From Sphingobium sp. EM0848 (GTDB lineage: Bacteria; Pseudomonadota; Alphaproteobacteria; Sphingomonadales; Sphingomonadaceae), in assembly GCF_013375555.1 (NCBI RefSeq), contig NZ_JABXWB010000005.1:1700001-1764000 (forward strand): a stretch of DNA of 64,000 bases. Reading direction: 5' to 3'. The first letter of the stretch is position 1. Each line of letters opens with the position of its first letter. Both the position numbers and the translations under genes were made by a program. This document shows positions 10,064-17,689 of this stretch, piece after piece. Below the pieces are notes generated by a model. That model was not told where the DNA came from, did no database searches, and saw only the letters and a program-made list of their open reading frames with translations.

Positions 10064-10110
10064 GACGCATTAAGATATATTCATGGCGGTTATATTGATG
10101 CTTTGCGTAA
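10064..10110 (-). promoter_or_regulatory. Candidate operator pair upstream of the beta-oxidation operon
   Basis: TGACGCATTAA at 10063-10073 and TTTGCGTAA at 10102-10110 are inverted relative to each other, about 30 bases apart, upstream of the MDR gene start at 9961. Read on the minus strand the distal copy is TTACGCAAAGCAT, and the identical 13 bases occur at 63023-63035 before the extradiol dioxygenase gene. The arrangement fits a dimeric regulator site; the regulator is not identified. Confidence 0.45.
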
Positions 10111-10149
10111 TTGCACCGCTTTGGTCCCCGATCCAAAGGGCAGAAAAGA

Positions 10150-10180
10150 AAATGCGCCGCAATCCGATTGCGACGCATTT
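10150..10180 (-). terminator. Rho-independent terminator after the SRPBCC gene
   Basis: AAATGCGCCGCAATC (10150-10164) pairs with GATTGCGACGCATTT (10166-10180) with one mismatch. On the minus strand the hairpin is followed by a T-rich tract (TTTTCTTTTCTG), the expected order for ending the minus-strand SRPBCC transcript whose stop is at 10203. Confidence 0.75.
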
Positions 10181-10202
10181 CCACCTTCTTATTCTCGCTC
10201 GA

Positions 10203-10715
10203 TCAGGCGCCCTTGTGCATCGCCTCCGCTCGTGCCTTCAGCGCCTTGGCCGTATCGTTGAAGGCGCGCGTCACCCATGGGCCGCAAAAGCGCATGACAT
10301 GAATGCCATTGGGACCGAAAAAGGCATCGGTGGACTGGTATCGACATTTCTCGGGCCCCAATTCTTCGATCATCTGGTCCCGCCGTGCGGGATAGGGCCA
10401 GACTTCATTGTCGAGAAGTTCCCAAGACAATAATCGCCCCGGCTCGAACGCGCAGACATATTCGCAATTGGGCGCCAGCGCGCCGGGATTGGCATAGTCG
10501 ACCAGACGCATTTCGACCGCCGCGCCCATTTCCAGCGTCGATTGCGCCCACACGCAGAACGGATTCCATTCGCCATAGCGCGGCAGGTCCGTCAGGATTT
10601 CCCATACCAGCATGGCCGGCGCGTCGATCTCTATCGGATCGGACGCGACCAGCGTCTCAGGATCATAGACTGCAAACGGATCGTGGCGCTCCACGGTCAC
10701 ACTTTCAGACGGCAT
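10203..10715 (-). CDS. SRPBCC (START/polyketide-cyclase-like) domain protein
   Basis: 170 residues with a typical SRPBCC opening, IEIDAPAMLVWEILTDLPRY then GEWNPFC, and RLLSWELL in mid-protein. The fold forms a hydrophobic ligand cavity; the specific role (ligand binding, lyase or cyclase) is not deducible. Start ATG at 10715 is chosen for the AAAGGAG about 5 bases upstream; the longer frame to 10820 lacks a ribosome site. It is divergent from the TonB receptor gene across 339 bases and ends at a strong terminator, so it is probably monocistronic. A role in handling a hydrophobic catabolic intermediate is only inference from neighbours. Confidence 0.72.
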   Translation of the reverse strand: MPSESVTVERHDPFAVYDPETLVASDPIEIDAPAMLVWEILTDLPRYGEWNPFCVWAQSTLEMGAAVEMRLVDYANPGALAPNCEYVCAFEPGRLLSWELLDNEVWPYPARRDQMIEELGPEKCRYQSTDAFFGPNGIHVMRFCGPWVTRAFNDTAKALKARAEAMHKGA

Positions 10716-10859
10716 CAGCTTCTCCTTTGGCAAATTTTTCAAGTTCCCAATCGGCGGCAGAGAAAATGGCTTCACATTCGCATTGCCGGATGCGTTTCGC
10801 CCATATCCCATCACCGCCATATATTATCCGAAGATGATAGAGCAAAAACCCATAAATTG

Positions 10860-10907
10860 CTACGCATATTGACAATATAGTCATCTTAAAGCATTATATT
10901 GCGTCAT
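10860..10907 (+). promoter_or_regulatory. Promoter with flanking TACGCA/TGCGT sites before the TonB receptor
   Basis: In the 339-base gap 10716-11054 a likely promoter is TTGACA (10869-10874), a 17-base spacer, then CATTAT (10892-10897). It is bracketed by CTACGCATAT (10860-10869) and ATATTGCGTCA (10897-10907), two inverted copies of the recurrent motif, one overlapping each hexamer; this geometry suits repression. The rest of the gap is moderately AT-rich and shows no other gene. Confidence 0.5.
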
Positions 10908-11054
10908 CATTATGGAATTTTGACAGGCTTTGTGTCGCCGCAATCCGACGATCCACAGTTCAAGCTTGGAAATTTTAGAGACATTCGTCCGGCCGCCGTG
11001 GGGATGACGGACGGCCGGTTCGAAGAACTGAAAAATCAATAAGGGGGGAAATTC

Positions 11055-13325
11055 ATGTCCCGTTTGCCATTTGCCATCACGTCACTCGCCATTCTGGCGT
11101 CAACCAATCCCGCGCAGGCCCAGGCAGCAGCAGAGCCTGCGCCAGCCACAATGTCCGACGGCAGCGACATCGTCGTCACCGCTCGCCGCCGGGAGGAGCG
11201 CTTGCAGGACGTGCCCATTGCGGTCAGCGCAGTCGATGCCTCCTCACTCAACAGCCGGGGCCTCGACAATGTGACGCAGGTCAGCCAGATCGCCCCAAAC
11301 ATCCAGTTCACGCCCGGCCAGGGCGGCAATAGCGGCGGCATCGCCCCCTTCATTCGCGGCGTGGGCGAGAATGACTTCATCATCACCTCCGACCCGGCCG
11401 TCGGCGTCTATATTGACGGCGTCTATGTTGCCCGCACCTTCGGCGCCACGACCGAATTGCTGGGCATCGACCGGATCGAAGTGCTACGCGGGCCGCAGGG
11501 CACTTTGTTCGGCAAGAACACTGTGGGCGGCGCGATCAACGTCGTATCGGCCATCCCCGGCCAGGACCAGAAAATCGAAGCCGATCTGCGCTATGGATCG
11601 TTCAACACGGTGCGCGGCCGCGTCTATGTCGAAACGCCGCTGTCGGACCGCTGGTCGCTGGGCGTCGCGGCGCTCGGTGAATTTGGCGAGGGGTGGCAGA
11701 AAATCCCCTCCGGCGACAATCTGGGCAATCGCAATGTCGTCGCGGGCAAGATGGCGCTGCATTACAAGGGCGACGTGATTGACGCGGTGTTGCAGGCTGA
11801 TGGACTTCACCGGCGGCAGCATAGCGCACCGCACAGCATGATTGCCTTTACGCCGACCTTCTTCTCGGCGCTGCAATCGGCCTTCCTCGCGCCTTGCTGC
11901 ACTGTGCCCGGCAACATCGACCGCACCGACAGCACGCCCGCCCTCAACAAGGATCAGACCGACGCCTTCAACAGCTCGTTGACGCTGACCGCCGATCTGG
12001 GCGGAGCGACGCTGAAATCGATCACCGCCTATCGCTATGTCGATGCGCTGTTCGGCCGGGACGGCGACGCGTCGGCCGCAGTCAACTATGCGGGCGACAT
12101 TCATGACGAAAAGGCGCGTCAGATCAGCCAGGAACTGCAACTGTCGGTTGATCTGGGCGGGCGGGGCACGCTGCTGCTCGGCGCCTTCGCCTATCGCGAG
12201 AACACGCGCGACAATACCCGGCTCATCGTTGCGGACGGTCTCTATCCGGCACTGGTCGCAGCTGGGCTGGACCCCTTCCCCATTGGTCCCGGCATCTCCA
12301 TTCCCGCCTCTTCGCTCGACTATAATATCGACTTCGGCAATCGCCAGCGGACCGACAATCTGGCCCTGTTCGCCAATGGCAATTATGAACTGGTCGACGG
12401 TCTTTCGCTGGAACTGGGCGCACGCTACACTTGGGAGAAGAAGAAGTTTTCCCAGACCGCCACGCGCATCTATTCGGGCGAACCGCTGCTGGCCGGGACG
12501 CCCAGCTATACACTGGAAAAAAGCTGGGACGCCTTCACGCCCCGGGCATCGCTGTCCTACAAGGTGCGGCCGAACCTGATGACCTACGCCTCTTACTCGA
12601 AGGGATTCCGGTCGGGCGGGTTCAACGGTCGCCCGACATCGGTGGAGGAAATCGGTTCATATGATCCTGAACATCTGACTGCCTATGAAGCGGGCATCAA
12701 GGCCGGCTTCGGACGGATCGCGACGATTAACCTCGCCGTCTTCCGCAATGAATATCGGGACCAGCAGATCCTTGTCTCGACCGTCAGCCCGTCCAGCGGC
12801 CTTATTGTCGTGCGGAACGAAAATGCCGGGCGCTCGCGTATTCAGGGCATTGAACTGGAAGGCAACTTCCGTGTGACGCCGCGCTTCACGCTGACCAGCG
12901 CTCTTGGCCTGCTTGACGCCAAATATCTGAACTATGTCTCGGTCATCAATGGCGTGTCCACAGACGTCAGCAATCGCAAGCTGAAGCAGGCGCCGGACAT
13001 CACCGCCAACGCCAGCGCGGTCTATCAGGCGCCGCTCAGCGACAAGGTGGAGGGTGTCGTCCGCCTCGACGTCGCCTATAAGAGCGAAGTCTTCGTCGAC
13101 GCGGAAAACACGCCGTTGTTGCGGCAGCCCGATCACGCCATCCTCAATGCCAGCGCGGAACTGCGCTTTGCAGACAGCGGCCTGTCGGCGCGCGTGGGCG
13201 TCGACAACATCACGAACCGCCGCATCATCACCGCAGGCTATGATGCCTCGACCAGCTTCGGCTTCACGGAGGCCTATTATTCGCCGCCGCGTCGCTACAG
13301 CATCACGCTGGCCTGGCGCCGTTAA
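11055..13325 (+). CDS. TonB-dependent outer-membrane receptor
   Basis: 756 residues. A signal peptide (about 1-23, ending NPAQAQA) is followed by a TonB box-like SDIVVTA near 36-42, then the plug domain (VLRGPQGTLFGKNTVGGAINVV, a conserved plug motif) and a 22-strand-type barrel ending in aromatic-rich strands (RYSITLAWRR). There is no STN domain, so it is not a FecA-type signalling receptor. This is the sphingomonad class of receptor commonly found beside catabolic genes and thought to import bulky carbon substrates. The ribosome site is GGGGGGA before ATG 11055. The shared operator motif upstream suggests co-regulation with the catabolic operons. The substrate is unknown. Confidence 0.92.
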   Translation: MSRLPFAITSLAILASTNPAQAQAAAEPAPATMSDGSDIVVTARRREERLQDVPIAVSAVDASSLNSRGLDNVTQVSQIAPNIQFTPGQGGNSGGIAPFIRGVGENDFIITSDPAVGVYIDGVYVARTFGATTELLGIDRIEVLRGPQGTLFGKNTVGGAINVVSAIPGQDQKIEADLRYGSFNTVRGRVYVETPLSDRWSLGVAALGEFGEGWQKIPSGDNLGNRNVVAGKMALHYKGDVIDAVLQADGLHRRQHSAPHSMIAFTPTFFSALQSAFLAPCCTVPGNIDRTDSTPALNKDQTDAFNSSLTLTADLGGATLKSITAYRYVDALFGRDGDASAAVNYAGDIHDEKARQISQELQLSVDLGGRGTLLLGAFAYRENTRDNTRLIVADGLYPALVAAGLDPFPIGPGISIPASSLDYNIDFGNRQRTDNLALFANGNYELVDGLSLELGARYTWEKKKFSQTATRIYSGEPLLAGTPSYTLEKSWDAFTPRASLSYKVRPNLMTYASYSKGFRSGGFNGRPTSVEEIGSYDPEHLTAYEAGIKAGFGRIATINLAVFRNEYRDQQILVSTVSPSSGLIVVRNENAGRSRIQGIELEGNFRVTPRFTLTSALGLLDAKYLNYVSVINGVSTDVSNRKLKQAPDITANASAVYQAPLSDKVEGVVRLDVAYKSEVFVDAENTPLLRQPDHAILNASAELRFADSGLSARVGVDNITNRRIITAGYDASTSFGFTEAYYSPPRRYSITLAWRR

Positions 13326-13333
13326 TCTATGAT

Positions 13334-13359
13334 GGCGACCCGGCTTTGTCCGGGTCGCC
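13334..13359. terminator. Hairpin between convergent genes
   Basis: GGCGACCCGG (13334-13343) pairs perfectly with CCGGGTCGCC (13350-13359) around CTTTGT. It sits directly after the TonB receptor stop and 4 bases before the stop of the convergent TIM-barrel gene, so it can serve both transcripts. No clear T tract. Confidence 0.65.
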
Positions 13360-13362
13360 CGA

Positions 13363-14160
13363 TCAGGCTTCCGCGTAAAGGTCGCGCATTGCCTGCATCA
13401 ACCGCGCCGCACGCTCATGCGGCGTAAACTGCGCCAAAGCGCGGGAGGGTGCCTCCACCGCCACGGTCGCGTGATCGGGCAGCAAGGGAAGCAGGGCACG
13501 CAGGTTGAAGGCGCCCTGCCCCGGCAACAGACGATCGAACACCGCTTCATCGATCCGGTCGGCGGGGGCGATCAGGGGGCCATCGCTTAGCTGGGCGTGG
13601 CGGATGCGTTCCGGCGGCAAAGCTGCAATATCGTCCCAGCTGCCACCGCCGCGAATGACGTGCAGGCTATCGATGCAAAGCCCCACATCCGGCCCCAAGG
13701 CGCGCGCCAGTTGCAATGCCTGCGCGGGCGAGGCGATCGCCGCGAGCGGGAAAGCCTCTATGATGGCGGGCGCTCCGGCCTTCCGGCAGATGTCCACCAT
13801 GCGGCCGATCGATTCCATCAACCGCGCATGATCTGGGTCAAGGCCCAGCAGACTGACCGTTCCGCCCAGTTCGGCCGCCAGCGCCGCGCTCCGTTCGAAC
13901 AGCTTCCAATCCGGTGCGGCGTCCAGCATGAACGGCTCTACGATCGCGACATCCAGGCCCGTGTCGCGCAAAGCGGCGACCACCTCCCTTCGCGCCGACT
14001 GATCCGTTATGAGGTCGGGCGTCGGACTGATCGGAATGGGCGTGACGAAGAGGCTGACGGAAGCGAAACCGGCGCTCGCCGCGGCATAGATCACCGTCCT
14101 GGCATCAAGGTCGATGAGCGAAAGATGATCCAGACAAAAGGCCGGAACAATGTGGGTCAT
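13363..14160 (-). CDS. Sugar-phosphate-isomerase/epimerase-like TIM-barrel protein
   Basis: 265 residues of the xylose-isomerase-like TIM-barrel superfamily. It shares with the protein at 56672-57490 an order of landmarks: a D.LH..RGG segment (CIDSLHVIRGGG), IRHAQLSDGPL, a LLPGQGAFN segment and a late VAVEAPSRA strand. That marks the two as one subfamily, distinct from the other two TIM-barrel proteins here. Metal-site residues (E, D, H, E) are present. Reaction unknown. Start ATG 14160; the gene is divergent from an SDR across 269 bases that contain two operator-like palindromes. Confidence 0.72.
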   Translation of the reverse strand: MTHIVPAFCLDHLSLIDLDARTVIYAAASAGFASVSLFVTPIPISPTPDLITDQSARREVVAALRDTGLDVAIVEPFMLDAAPDWKLFERSAALAAELGGTVSLLGLDPDHARLMESIGRMVDICRKAGAPAIIEAFPLAAIASPAQALQLARALGPDVGLCIDSLHVIRGGGSWDDIAALPPERIRHAQLSDGPLIAPADRIDEAVFDRLLPGQGAFNLRALLPLLPDHATVAVEAPSRALAQFTPHERAARLMQAMRDLYAEA

Positions 14161-14242
14161 GCCGTCCTGCCATCGGAAATGAGCACCGCCATCTGCGCAT
14201 ATGATTGCACCATTTCCCTATCCTCTGTAGCGCGCACTCGGT

Positions 14243-14254
14243 CGGACGAGTCCG
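14243..14254. promoter_or_regulatory. Palindrome in the TIM-barrel/SDR intergenic region
   Basis: CGGACGAGTCCG at 14243-14254 is an inverted repeat with 5-base arms around GA, about 85 bases before the TIM-barrel gene start and 175 before the SDR start. It is a candidate operator; the regulator is unknown. Confidence 0.3.
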
Positions 14255-14328
14255 TCAACGAACCGAAACGATTATACATTTCCCCGTCTGCATCTTCTAC
14301 CGTAGCATTCATAACCGATCAGCACGTT

Positions 14329-14342
14329 CGGAACGCGTTCCG
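14329..14342. promoter_or_regulatory. Perfect 14-base palindrome, LacI-type core
   Basis: CGGAACGCGTTCCG at 14329-14342 is a perfect palindrome with a central AACGCGTT, the kind of CG-centred site bound by LacI/GalR-family proteins. No such regulator is encoded in this window, so the assignment to a family is inference. Confidence 0.4.
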
Positions 14343-14376
14343 CGTTTAACGGAAATTCTATTATTTCACCCTTGAA

Positions 14377-14400
14377 TTGCGTATAAATTTTGCGCATTCC
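14377..14400 (+). promoter_or_regulatory. TTGCGTATAA motif upstream of the SDR gene
   Basis: TTGCGTATAA (14377-14386) and TTTTGCGCATTCC just after it lie 30-53 bases before the SDR start at 14430, with a TTGAAT hexamer at 14372. This is a weaker copy of the motif found before other catabolic operons. Confidence 0.35.
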
Positions 14401-14429
14401 ACGCTCAATGTGAACAAAGGAGAGCGAAG

Positions 14430-15176
14430 ATGCGTCTGGAAGGCAAGGTTGCGGTCATAACCGGGGCGGCATCGGGGATCGGGTTGGCAGTAGCGCGAAA
14501 ATTTGCAGCCGAAGGCGCGAAGATCGTCATCGGCGATCGCAATGCTGCCGGTGTCGAGGAAGCCGCCCAGACAATCGGGCAGTCAGCGACCGCCACGACG
14601 CTGGATATTGCCGATGGAAACTCCTGCCAGGCCATTATCGACCGGGCGGTCAGCCTGCATGGCGGCCTCGATATTCTGTGCAATATTGCCGGGATACTCG
14701 ATTTCGGGCGCTTTGAGGAAATCGATCGTGGCCGCTGGGACCGCACGATATCGGTGAACCTGTCCGGCGTGTATCAAATGTGCCATGCGGCAATGCCGCA
14801 TCTGATTGAACGGCGCGGTAATATCGTCAACATGGCATCGGCAGCCGGGTTGGTCGGCGTGCCTTTCAATGCCGCCTATTGCGCATCCAAACATGGTGTT
14901 ATTGGGCTTACACGCGCCCTGGCGCTGGAATATTCCAAGGAAGGCGTGCGGGTGAACGCAGTCTGCCCTGGCGGTGTCGACACGCCAATGACGAAACAGG
15001 CGCCGCCCGAAAATATCGACTGGCAGATGGTCATGCGCTCGGCTTCCTGGCTCGACAGCGGTGCGATGGCCACCACCGACGAAATTGCCGATAGCGTGCT
15101 GTTCCTGGCATCGGCCGAAGCCAAGCGCATTACGGGCGTCGCCTTCGCCGTCGATGGAGGACAAACGGCCGGCTGA
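14430..15176 (+). CDS. Short-chain dehydrogenase/reductase (SDR)
   Basis: 248 residues, classical SDR. Nucleotide motif TGAASGIG near 11-18, NIAG near 86, catalytic serine in NMASAAG and YCASK (Y about 150). The C terminus AFAVDGGQTAG is typical of 3-oxoacyl-ACP-reductase-like and hydroxysteroid/cyclohexanol-dehydrogenase-like SDRs. Start ATG after AAAGGAG. It appears monocistronic: a strong hairpin terminator lies 29-74 bases after its stop. The expected reaction is NAD(P)-linked oxidation of a secondary alcohol; the substrate is unknown. Confidence 0.87.
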   Translation: MRLEGKVAVITGAASGIGLAVARKFAAEGAKIVIGDRNAAGVEEAAQTIGQSATATTLDIADGNSCQAIIDRAVSLHGGLDILCNIAGILDFGRFEEIDRGRWDRTISVNLSGVYQMCHAAMPHLIERRGNIVNMASAAGLVGVPFNAAYCASKHGVIGLTRALALEYSKEGVRVNAVCPGGVDTPMTKQAPPENIDWQMVMRSASWLDSGAMATTDEIADSVLFLASAEAKRITGVAFAVDGGQTAG

Positions 15177-15204
15177 CAGACATGTTGTAACCCCTGATCA
15201 CGAC

Positions 15205-15250
15205 AATGAAGAGGGCCGGAAGCTTCACCAAGCTTCAGGCCCTCTTCATT
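15205..15250 (+). terminator. Long hairpin terminator after the SDR gene
   Basis: AATGAAGAGGGCC (15205-15217) pairs perfectly with GGCCCTCTTCATT (15238-15250). After one mismatch the stem continues with GAAGCTT (15219-15225) and AAGCTTC (15230-15236), closing on a CACC loop. The nearly 21-bp stem insulates the SDR from the following operon. Confidence 0.75.
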
Positions 15251-15285
15251 TATGTGGCCCCCTTCCCCGGCGCATGAAGGTTCAT

Positions 15286-15296
15286 TTTGCGTCACA
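15286..15296 (+). promoter_or_regulatory. TTTTGCGTCAC motif before the sulfotransferase operon
   Basis: TTTTGCGTCAC at 15286-15296 matches the TTGCGTCA copy before the TonB receptor (10900-10907). It lies 108 bases before the first gene of the operon starting at 15404. Only one copy is clear here. Confidence 0.3.
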
Positions 15297-15403
15297 GGAA
15301 AACGATAATCTCACGATATCGACAGAAGAAAGGCTGGTGATGCGCAGCCCGAGATGGCATTTTCAACGCAACAGGACAAATAAGCGGAGAGGATGGCAGG
15401 GCG

Positions 15404-16432
15404 ATGCAACTCGCGCGCGTGCACGGTCCAGGTGATGTTCGGCTGGATGAGATGGAGATGCCGCTTGCTGGCGCAGGGGATGTGGTCGTCAGGGTTGCCG
15501 CCTGCGGAATTTGCGGCAGCGATCTCAGCTATATAGCTCAGGGCGGGTTGGGCGGTGTCGAGCCACTTAGCAAACCATTACCCATTGGTCATGAATTTGC
15601 CGGGACGGTGGTTGCCCTGGGTCCCGGCGTCGAGGATATCGACGTCGGAATGCGGGTCGCGGTCAACCCCGACCATGGCTTTATCGGCGGTGGCGGACCG
15701 GACGGCGCGATGGCGCCCTTCATCCGGGTAAGCGGCGCACGCATCGGCGAAACCCTTTTTCCCCTGCCCGATCATGTCGACTTCGCGCAGGCGGCGCTGG
15801 CGGAACCGCTGTCGGTGGGCCTCCACGCGCTGAAGCGGATGAAGGTTCGGCCGCAGGATAAGGTCGCGATATTGGGTGCGGGGCCGATCGGCCTTTGCAC
15901 CGTGGCCATGCTGCGCCATCTGGGTGTTACCGACATCGCGATATTCGACCGGGTGGAAAGCCGGCTAGAACGCGCCCGCGCGCTGGGCGCGACGCTGGCC
16001 TGTAACGTTATGGCGGAGCGAATGACGGACGCGCTTGCCCGCACTCATGGCAGCGGGGATCGCTTCGGCGCCCCCTATGTCGGCACAGATGTGTTCATCG
16101 ACGCAGCCGGCGCTCCAGCCGCGCTGACCGAAGCGTTCGGCATCGCCAAATATCGCGCCCGCATCGCCATCGTCGCGCTCTATAAGAAGCCGGTCGCCAT
16201 TGACCTGTGGCGTATGATGGCGAACGAAATATTGATGAGCGGTTCCATCGCCATCGACCGCTCCGCCGAATTTGGTGAGGCGCTGGCGATGATTGCGGCG
16301 GGTGAGCAGGATCTGGCGCCGCTCATCAGCCACCAATTCGATTTCAACGACTTCCACACGGCTTTGGCCATGGCATCCGATGCCGATCGATCGGCCAAGG
16401 TCATGCTGAGATTTGCAGAGGAGCCCGCATGA
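15404..16432 (+). CDS. Zinc-dependent medium-chain alcohol dehydrogenase (MDR)
   Basis: 342 residues. Catalytic-zinc ligands are visible as C34 or C37 in ACGICGSD and H63/E64 in GHEFAG. The four-cysteine structural-zinc loop normally following is absent (the region reads NPDHGFIGGGG), so only one zinc is predicted. Rossmann motif ILGAGPIGLCTVAML lies near 152-166. Family members oxidise secondary alcohols or polyols with NAD(P). It is the first gene of an eight-gene operon and overlaps the sulfotransferase gene by 4 bases (ATGA). The substrate is unknown. Confidence 0.86.
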   Translation: MQLARVHGPGDVRLDEMEMPLAGAGDVVVRVAACGICGSDLSYIAQGGLGGVEPLSKPLPIGHEFAGTVVALGPGVEDIDVGMRVAVNPDHGFIGGGGPDGAMAPFIRVSGARIGETLFPLPDHVDFAQAALAEPLSVGLHALKRMKVRPQDKVAILGAGPIGLCTVAMLRHLGVTDIAIFDRVESRLERARALGATLACNVMAERMTDALARTHGSGDRFGAPYVGTDVFIDAAGAPAALTEAFGIAKYRARIAIVALYKKPVAIDLWRMMANEILMSGSIAIDRSAEFGEALAMIAAGEQDLAPLISHQFDFNDFHTALAMASDADRSAKVMLRFAEEPA

Positions 16433-17688
16433 GCGCGCCGCAAGACATCATCATCGACGATCTGGCGCAACCGCGCCTCACCCCCGCCATCATCGCCGCC
16501 CGACAGGGTCCAGCGGATTTCGACGAGAATATGGGCGTCGATGAAATCCTGTCCCGCGCCCGTGCCATGACCGGAGGCCTTAGCGACTTTGGCGAGGATA
16601 CGGGTTTTCGCGAACGTCTGGCCGTCGTGCTGCAATCACTGGCGGAGGATGTGGGGCTGACGCGCGGCGGACGCATCACGATCATCGACCATGCCATCCG
16701 TGTGATGGCGAACCGACTACGCATCGAAGATCTGGTGAAACGCCATCCGGAAATCCTCGACATCGAAATCGAAAAACCGCTCATCATCGCCGGGCTGCCG
16801 CGTTCGGGCACGACCCATCTGGTCAACTGGCTGGCGCGCGACGAAAGGCTGCGTTCGCTCACCCTCTGGGAATCGGAGGAACCCGTCCCCAGCGCGCCGC
16901 CGCCCGAGCCGGGAGAACCCGACCCACGCGCGCTGCGCAGCGCCGAATTCTGGGGCCATTTTGAATCCATGCTGCCGCACATGGCGGCGATGCACGGCAT
17001 GGATGCCGCATCGATCCATGAGGACAATGAACTGCTCTACATGGATATCAACTGCTATAGCTGGGAATTCCAGACGCGCATCCCGCGCTGGATCGATCAT
17101 TATTTCGCGCATGATCGTACCCCAAGCTATCTGTACGAAAAAAAGGTGCTTCAGGTTCTGACCTGGTTCCGGGGGCCGAACCGCTGGATTCTGAAATCGC
17201 CACAGCATATGGAAAATCTGGAGGCCCTGAAGGCGGCCTTTCCCGATGCAACGCTGGTCATCACCCACCGCGACCCGGTGGCGGTGCTGCGTTCGTTGAC
17301 CACCATGCTGGGCTATTCGGACCGTATCCGCCGTGATCCGACCGATCCGCCGGGTCTGGCCCGGCACTGGATCGACCGGATCGAGCGGCTGCTGCGCGCC
17401 TGCATTGAGCAGCGTTCAGCGTGGGGGCCGGAGCAGTCGATCGACATATTGTTCCACGAATATATGACCGATCAGGAAGGCATGATGCGACGCGTCTATG
17501 ATCTGGCGGGCCTGCCGTTGACGCCTGAGGCCGAACACGCGTTGCTGGGCTATCTCGACGAAAATCCGCGCCATGCGCTGGGCCGCGTAATCTACGATCT
17601 GGAGGGGGTTTTCGGCGTGGACGTAGCCGCTCTTCGGGATCGTTTCGCTTTTTATTACAACCGATTCCCTGTCAAGCTGGAGAACTGA
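16429..17688 (+). CDS. Sulfotransferase family protein (Sulfotransfer_3 type)
   Basis: 419 residues. PAPS 5'-phosphosulfate loop IAGLPRSGTTH near residues 120-130; 3'-phosphate-binding segment LVITHRDPVAVLRS near 275-288; an R-rich LARHWIDRIERLL helix follows. The roughly 100-residue N-terminal extension before the P-loop is usual for this bacterial branch. The reaction would be sulfate transfer from PAPS to a hydroxyl. A sulfotransferase inside a catabolic-looking operon is unusual: it could activate a hydroxyl as a leaving group, tag an exported product, or the fold may be used for another chemistry. It is overlapped with the dehydrogenase upstream and 1 base from the DUF1214 gene. Confidence 0.82.
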   Translation: MSAPQDIIIDDLAQPRLTPAIIAARQGPADFDENMGVDEILSRARAMTGGLSDFGEDTGFRERLAVVLQSLAEDVGLTRGGRITIIDHAIRVMANRLRIEDLVKRHPEILDIEIEKPLIIAGLPRSGTTHLVNWLARDERLRSLTLWESEEPVPSAPPPEPGEPDPRALRSAEFWGHFESMLPHMAAMHGMDAASIHEDNELLYMDINCYSWEFQTRIPRWIDHYFAHDRTPSYLYEKKVLQVLTWFRGPNRWILKSPQHMENLEALKAAFPDATLVITHRDPVAVLRSLTTMLGYSDRIRRDPTDPPGLARHWIDRIERLLRACIEQRSAWGPEQSIDILFHEYMTDQEGMMRRVYDLAGLPLTPEAEHALLGYLDENPRHALGRVIYDLEGVFGVDVAALRDRFAFYYNRFPVKLEN

Positions 17689-17689
17689 C

